A stretch of DNA of 64,000 nucleotides from positions 62,001 to 126,000 of the forward strand of contig JASANG010000244.1 in the NCBI GenBank assembly GCA_030248215.1, written 5' to 3'. The translations under genes and the position numbers were made by a program. This DNA comes from Enoplolaimus lenunculus. Taxonomy: Eukaryota; Nematoda; Enoplea; Enoplida; Thoracostomopsidae. Shown piece after piece: positions 58,736 through 64,000 of this stretch. A model generated the notes under the pieces. It did not search any database. It was not told where the DNA came from and was given only the letters and a program-made list of their open reading frames with translations. Each line of letters starts with the position of its first letter. Positions within the stretch are counted from its first letter, which is position 1.

Positions 58736-59984
58736 ATCACTAGAGTTCATTTTAACAAACTATTCTCAGTCTAAAAATCAAAACATAAAACGTTGAGCGA
58801 AAATTACCTTTCAAAATTCAATACTACTCACACAAATCCCAACGCGATGATAGCCCGTGAATCGCAAACTGAAACAAAATGGTTAAGCGATTAAGTCTCG
58901 GAAACGCCAAAAATTGCAGTGATTTTCAGGAATGAAAACGGCATACCAGCACATCCTGTCCATTTTTAACTGGATGTCGATGCGTCATCGTTTTCTTAAA
59001 CCATTGGGCTTACAAGTTAACGTGACGAAAAAGTATTGCGATTGTGTAACCCAGTAGCCCAACAGATATTTCCATGACCTAAAATGGGAACTGTGTAGAA
59101 TCGGTTTGAGTTCTCACAATTGCAAAATTGCATATATAGATATGTATATCTGGAAGTATACATCTATGTATTAACATGTCGGGATATTTTTATTTTTTAG
59201 CGCTGCATTACTGGGTGGGGCATTCATACCCTTATAGATCGGTCACGGACGGTTGGAGTCACACAAGGCATTGATTTTTCGATCAGAGACGATATCATTT
59301 GAGTGTCGAAATACGACACTGTAAAACGTGTTTAGCAATTTGGATAGCCAAATGCTCAGCACGTCATCGTTGGATGGGTTTGGATCTGCCAACGACAGTT
59401 AGATTCATTCATACCCAATGGTTAAAAAATATAACCTGTTTGGTTGAGTATTTTTCGTAACACTGAGAAAACTATAACAATACTCAAATGAGCTGATTGA
59501 ACAGACAATAGGATTTCTGATGACCTAAATATTTGTTATTGTTAAACACCTTTTAGTATATTCACATTTTAATAGGTTTCTAACAATATTTAAAAAATAG
59601 ACTAGTTGTGACCAGTGCCAGAGCAGACGAGGGGTAAAGGCTCTCCCCAAACTCCAGGGTGAGCGGCCCCCAAACTCGCGAGTGAGAAGTCCGACGCATT
59701 TTAAAACCGGCGGTTTTTCTTTCAACCGGTTAGGGTGGGAGCCTTTTTAGGGGTGGGGGCCCCCAAAGGGGGGTATAGGGGTGTCTGTTCCGGTCATTGT
59801 TGTGAACAAAAAGCGAGATAGAAGTAAGTTGAAGTATGCAAAATTTTGCCTAAAATAGGTAAATGTTCTAAAATATCAGTCGAATTATGCCATGAATGGT
59901 CTTGGGTACAGTAGAGTTAATTGAGTTTAAATCGTAACACAAATGGCAAATGCCTGGGCCTTTGTATAACTGAGGAGCAAAATA

Positions 59985-60080
59985 CAACCGGAGGTCTGCC
60001 CCCGGCTCCGGCAAAAATGAAACTCCGGCCAAGGCAGAAAATGAAACTCCGGCTCTGGTATTCTCACCTCCGGATGCATC
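59985..60080. repeat. CCGGAGGT-rich palindromic repeat, second copy
   Basis: 'caaccggaggtctgcccccg', 'ggctccggcaaaaatgaaac', 'tccggctctggtattctcac' and a closing CCTCCGG repeat the words of 58505-58735. Confidence 0.6.
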
Positions 60081-60359
60081 ATGATAAACAGTGGTGATTG
60101 TCGTAATTTGATTACGGTTTATGGCAAGAAAAGTCGCTATGGTGTCAGACGCTGTTTGAGCATACTACAAAGCTGTTTTCTGAGCTGACTTCGCGGTCGT
60201 ATTTCGAAGCACAATTCCGGGACACTGAATTATTCTTGAGCCAACCAAAAATATGACCTATGTATTTTGAACCGCTGTTTGCTGTTCATTATGTAAAATT
60301 TTACGCGGGTAGAAATGTGAGATCGAAATCGTTAATTTTATTGCCGAAGCAAGAACCGT

Positions 60360-60554
60360 TAAAGATTCGAACTCAACTTTATTTGGTACTGGAGCCATTT
60401 AATACAATTAGGGATAATTGACGTTTATGGACATTAATTAAACCGTAGGGACATTATACGCTTACGGAGTCTTATAGAGATACGGACTGCTATAGATTGG
60501 GACTTAAAATACGGACCCCCTCTTGCTACCCCACTCTTATTCTGGTCATTACAG
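60360..60554. mobile_element. TA-flanked pogo/mariner-like MITE, left-truncated copy C
   Basis: It starts within the family body ('aaagattcgaactcaacttta') and runs to the right end '...CTTATTCTGGTCATTACAG'. The left terminal repeat is missing. Confidence 0.75.
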
Positions 60555-61580
60555 TGAACAATTCGGCTGTTAGTTCAAACCAGTGCAGAATCATAAGACG
60601 GCCATCAGTTTGCGGCCTTGATATAGTACCAAGGATTTCATTTCGGGATAGTATAACTTCATTCAATAATTTTTGTGCACGAGCGTATCCAGTGAAAAAT
60701 GTTAGTTGACCTCTAGTATTCCGCAGATTTATTCTGAAGTCTGTTCCTACTCGCTAATTTACGGTGACACATACGTCATACTCCTTCATACATACGCCCC
60801 TGTATAAACTTGGTCAGTTTTCTAAGTCATAGAAACGACGAGGCTAAGAACCGTTTGAGCGCGAAAGGAATCAATGGTGAATTGCTTCCTGAAAATGACG
60901 AAAAGTACATAGCTAATAGCGAGTGCTATATTTAGCTGAAATTTTTTAGAAATGAGTTACACACCAAAATTAAACTGCCAGTAATGGCGACGGGACATAA
61001 GCAAAATAGGCTGTTCTAAAACGGTTTCAAAGTAATCTATGGTGGCAAGCATTAGTCTAAAAATGGCTTTTTGATCAATGACAAGTCTGTTGGGTTACAA
61101 CCGTAAAAACTTGCAGATTATCGTGCGGTAAATAGTTGTAGTTTACCAATTTAGAGGTTGCGAAATCTTATGCGAGCGAATCGAACTTTTAAGCAATACA
61201 GGTGTAAAGATATTAATATCGAGATTTTAAAAAGAAATAAATATTCAAAAATCGTCTTTGTGAAGACAAAACACGAACCGATTTTTTTAAAAATTTCAAT
61301 AATTATGAACGCCGGTACTTTGAAAAATGTTGGCAACTTTACCACTCTGGAATGCCTCCTGGAAAACATTGCAAGAATAAAAGAGTAAAGCGGTCGTATG
61401 CTGCAGTAATGAATAGATAGAGGCCTTCGTGGGCTACACATTTTTGGTCGAAAGCATAAAATTTCGTATGTTCAAAATAGCTTTTTTCGACACTTAAGTA
61501 GGTGGGTTACATCCTATTTCCTCCGGATGTGCTGGTGTTGTATCTATATAACGTGTAAATTAAAACTGCCTGCCATGTGG

Positions 61581-61752
61581 GCCCGTAGCCAAGGGGGGCA
61601 GGTGGGGCTCAGTGCATCATGGAAAAATTAATTCTGGCCCCCGTAGAAAATTTTCAACCCTGCTGGCAAGTCATTAAAAACCCTTGAATGCCCCTCCTGA
61701 AAATTTTTTGCCCCCCCCCCCCCTAGCAAGGTGAGCTGGCTACGAGCCTGCT
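61581..61752. mobile_element. CCCGTAGCCAG-type MITE, best-preserved copy
   Basis: 'gggcccgtagccaagggggg' at the left and 'agcaaggtgagctggctacg' at the right. The body reads 'caaccctgctggcaagtcat' and 'cccttgaatgcccctcctga', with a run of 14 C near 61710. Confidence 0.85.
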
Positions 61753-62188
61753 GCCATCACAAAAGAACAACGACGATTCAATGTAGGGTTTTTTAGTTTC
61801 TCAATCAGTTATAAATATATGTGTGAAATTCAATATTCATATTTTCCCAAATTGAGGTTTTTGTTTAAGTATTGCGGGCTTTCATGAAAATATGCAAAAC
61901 CAAAATATCTGGTTCACATTGGTTCACTAATAACTGGAGCAAAAATACACAATCGCCTGTGGGTTTTAAGTTGAAGACACGCGTCAGAGAATTCGACTGT
62001 ACTGCGTTTAAAATTGATTATGTAAACATTACACTGTTTCTGACCGTGCAGTGTATTTATTTTCAGCTTTGATTTTAATGATGCGATAAATCAAGAGTAA
62101 GTGTCCTATGTCCTTGTATAAAGCACTTGTTGTACGTGTTCCCACAAAAAACCTCCATGCACTCTATGCGCGGAATAATAAAATAAGT

Positions 62189-62470
62189 TTAAGCCCTATT
62201 CACATGTGCAAGTTTTTGCTGCGACAACTTGCAGCTGTAACTTACACTTGTAAGTTTTGTGCAAATTCCCGTTCAAATAACTTGCACCTGGAAATAATTC
62301 ATTAAAAATCATAGATTGGAATTTAGTTCACATGTGTGAATAACCACGCAAGTTCACTGAATTTATTGCACCCGCTTTCTCATTGGCTGAAGAAAAAAAT
62401 GCAAGTTCTGCGTACAATTTGCAGCTGCGAGTTGTCGCAAGAAAAACTTGCTTGTTTGAATAGGGCTTAA
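62189..62470. mobile_element. CACATGTG-rich foldback element, best copy (282 bp)
   Basis: TTAAGCCCTATTCA at the left is exactly inverted at the right (TGAATAGGGCTTAA). Arms 'gctgcgacaacttgcagctg' and 'ttgcagctgcgagttgtcgc' also pair. CACATGTG palindromes occur twice. Confidence 0.85.
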
Positions 62471-63393
62471 AGCTTGGGTTTTGGTTCACAATTTAGCCTA
62501 CGGTTAACTTAAGGATTAGATGCAGGGTTGTTAGATGTATGCTTAAGCTTTATGATGACGACAATAATAAACGGTATTACGGGAAACCGATGCCTTTGGC
62601 ATTGTATCAAATCAACGTTGGACAAAAGTAAACAACTACCTTGCCTTGAAATAACCTATCAAACCTTTAACTAAATATTGGAAATGTTTTGTCCTTGTTC
62701 ATATATACAAATTAAAATTGTGTCTTCTATTATTTATAAACGGGTGAAATCGGTCAAAAACTACACTTTATTGATACTTAAAGTTTGGATTTAAGAATTC
62801 AATCTACCGTATCGAGTGAAATATTTTCTTTGTAACAAATTTATTTGTGAATTTTCAGAACGTAAAAACATTTTTTGCACTCAATTTTCATGCATTATAT
62901 TTTAATATTTGTTACTGAGCAAATTTTGATAGGCATTAAATAACTAACTTCTTGCTTTGAAATTTTTTAACACAGAACATAATACTCTCTGTTAAAAATC
63001 GTGGATGAACTCCTGTAAACTTAAGCCAGTGCTCCACAACCGTTTCCAGTGTTGTTCGCACCACAACTGTCAGAACGAATCCCATTACCCAATGAGTAGC
63101 GAATAATCAGCTCTGTCGTGTCGACAGAAACAAGTATTGTATTTTTAAGCAGTGAATATTGTTTATTTTGAAAAATATCCATTGTACTCTGAACACATTA
63201 AGCATGGTGTAAAATCGACAATGGATAATTATGGAGTATCATGCCAAATTTGCCGAAGCCTTCGGTTTAAAGTTTAACAGCATTCAGAACATGCTATTTC
63301 GCACAATTAAAGTAACGTTTACATTTTCTTAACAGTATTACAGTTGCATTTTGAGCGCCTTACAACCGTTTGAAAGAAGGATTTCAATTCCAG

Positions 63394-63634
63394 TTAGGGG
63401 TCAGTTCATTAAAAATTAACGAATATGATACTGACACTCACGGAGTTATAAAACACATCCTCAAGCAATACATTTTGATAAATTTTGAAACATCTAATTT
63501 TAAAAATTTGACAATGATGGAAATATTCCCTGAATCAGGAGCAACTCTGTCGGGAGCGGAAGCAGAAGCACATTTCCGGTTGTACCGTGCAATTTACAAT
63601 TACTACGCTGAAACTTTTAGTGATTTTCTTGCAG
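63394..63634 (+). CDS. Candidate internal exon of an unidentified gene
   Basis: A pyrimidine-rich tract and CAG precede 63394, and GCAG|GTGATG follows 63634. The 80-codon frame between is open and balanced in composition, with a helical-looking 'EAEAHFRLYRAIYNYYAETF' and 'SSLKINEYDTDTHGVIKHIL'. I recognise no family. The open frame starts with ATG at 63370 and runs to a stop at 63666, so a single-exon reading of 98 codons is also possible. No neighbouring exon was found before the window ends. Confidence 0.35.
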
Positions 63635-64000
63635 GTGATGTCGAAGGTGGAACCAACAATTTCTAATGGTGCATGTTTTTTAGCCTGAGCGCGGTTCACG
63701 GGTGCGAAATGTCCCTGAGACCCCAATTAAACAAAATTTTTCTATGTGCAGGGCCTGCAGGCAAATTTTTCGCTGCTGTTGGGGTAGCAAAAAAGTCCAA
63801 GATATTGATTCATAAGCTCTGATAGGTTAGTGCAAGAGTGTGCAGCTGCATTCCCCTTCGGGTCCCGAAGCATTTTTTGTACTTGGACAAAGTAAAGAGA
63901 ATATTGCGAAATGATGTCATAAGATTGTTAGTTACGTCATTTAAAATGAGCACACGGTACGTCTATAGCTAAATTTAGAGTTTCTTTTCGTTCTTGTTGC

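Larger units (their letters stand above)
39520..63393. other. 24-kb stretch without a supportable gene
   Basis: No exon chain, tRNA gene or long open frame with a recognisable motif was found on either strand. At least 20 short inverted-repeat elements (listed separately) are scattered through it. Unassigned sequence, for example 40400-41900, 42360-43600, 53050-53760, 55100-55500 and 60560-61560, is AT-rich and shows nothing I can name. Exons upstream of 39519 on the minus strand may lie here unrecognised. Confidence 0.45.

Noticed and set aside
1-64000. CRISPR array, bacterial operon or ribosomal RNA
   Set aside because: No regularly spaced identical repeats with unique spacers, no bacterial gene arrangement, and no rRNA-like stretch were seen.

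Overview
The window looks like AT-rich, intron-rich DNA from an invertebrate animal. Short exons with GT-AG splice sites carry two recognisable metazoan genes, and the rest is dominated by short inverted-repeat transposons. I cannot place the species. All homology statements rest on remembered protein families; no database search was run.

Layout. Bases 1-~5560 hold the right part of a Polinton/Maverick-type element, cut by the window edge. It has the end of a small basic protein gene, a 256-aa Polinton protein gene and a 1229-aa protein-primed DNA polymerase B gene, all on the + strand and all open. Three tandem copies of a hairpin-rich sequence follow. Bases 7357-12031 (+) hold the last ten exons I can recognise of eIF3L, a translation initiation factor subunit. 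The N-terminal third (about 195 residues) is not found between the Polinton and 7357. The simplest reading is that the Polinton sits in an eIF3L intron and the 5' exons lie left of the window.

Bases 17474-28545 (-) hold a cyclin-dependent kinase of the CDK14/CDK15 (PFTAIRE) group. Eleven kinase-domain exons and two N-terminal exons join in phase; only the last C-terminal exon is missing. Further upstream on the same strand, four long phase-compatible exons (28994-39519) encode a low-complexity Ser/Thr/Gln/His-rich region. They are either an unusually long N-terminus of the kinase or the 3' end of a separate gene. From 39520 to about 63390 I find no gene I can support. A 241-bp candidate exon on the + strand lies at 63394-63634.

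The non-coding DNA is a catalogue of non-autonomous elements: (1) hAT-like elements with 8-bp target duplications that carry internal tandem repeats, either (TTAGGC)n or a CCCGGGTAAT minisatellite; (2) TA-flanked pogo/mariner-like MITEs of about 400 bp; (3) a MITE of about 170 bp ending in CCCGTAGCCAG, at least ten copies; (4) foldback elements with GGGACCCAAAAAATTTTTT arms; (5) CACTGYAAA-ended elements packed with TGASTCA sites; (6) CACATGTG-rich foldbacks; (7) a tRNA-derived SINE. A nearly perfect nested hairpin sits in a kinase intron, and one composite element with another MITE inside it is present at two loci.
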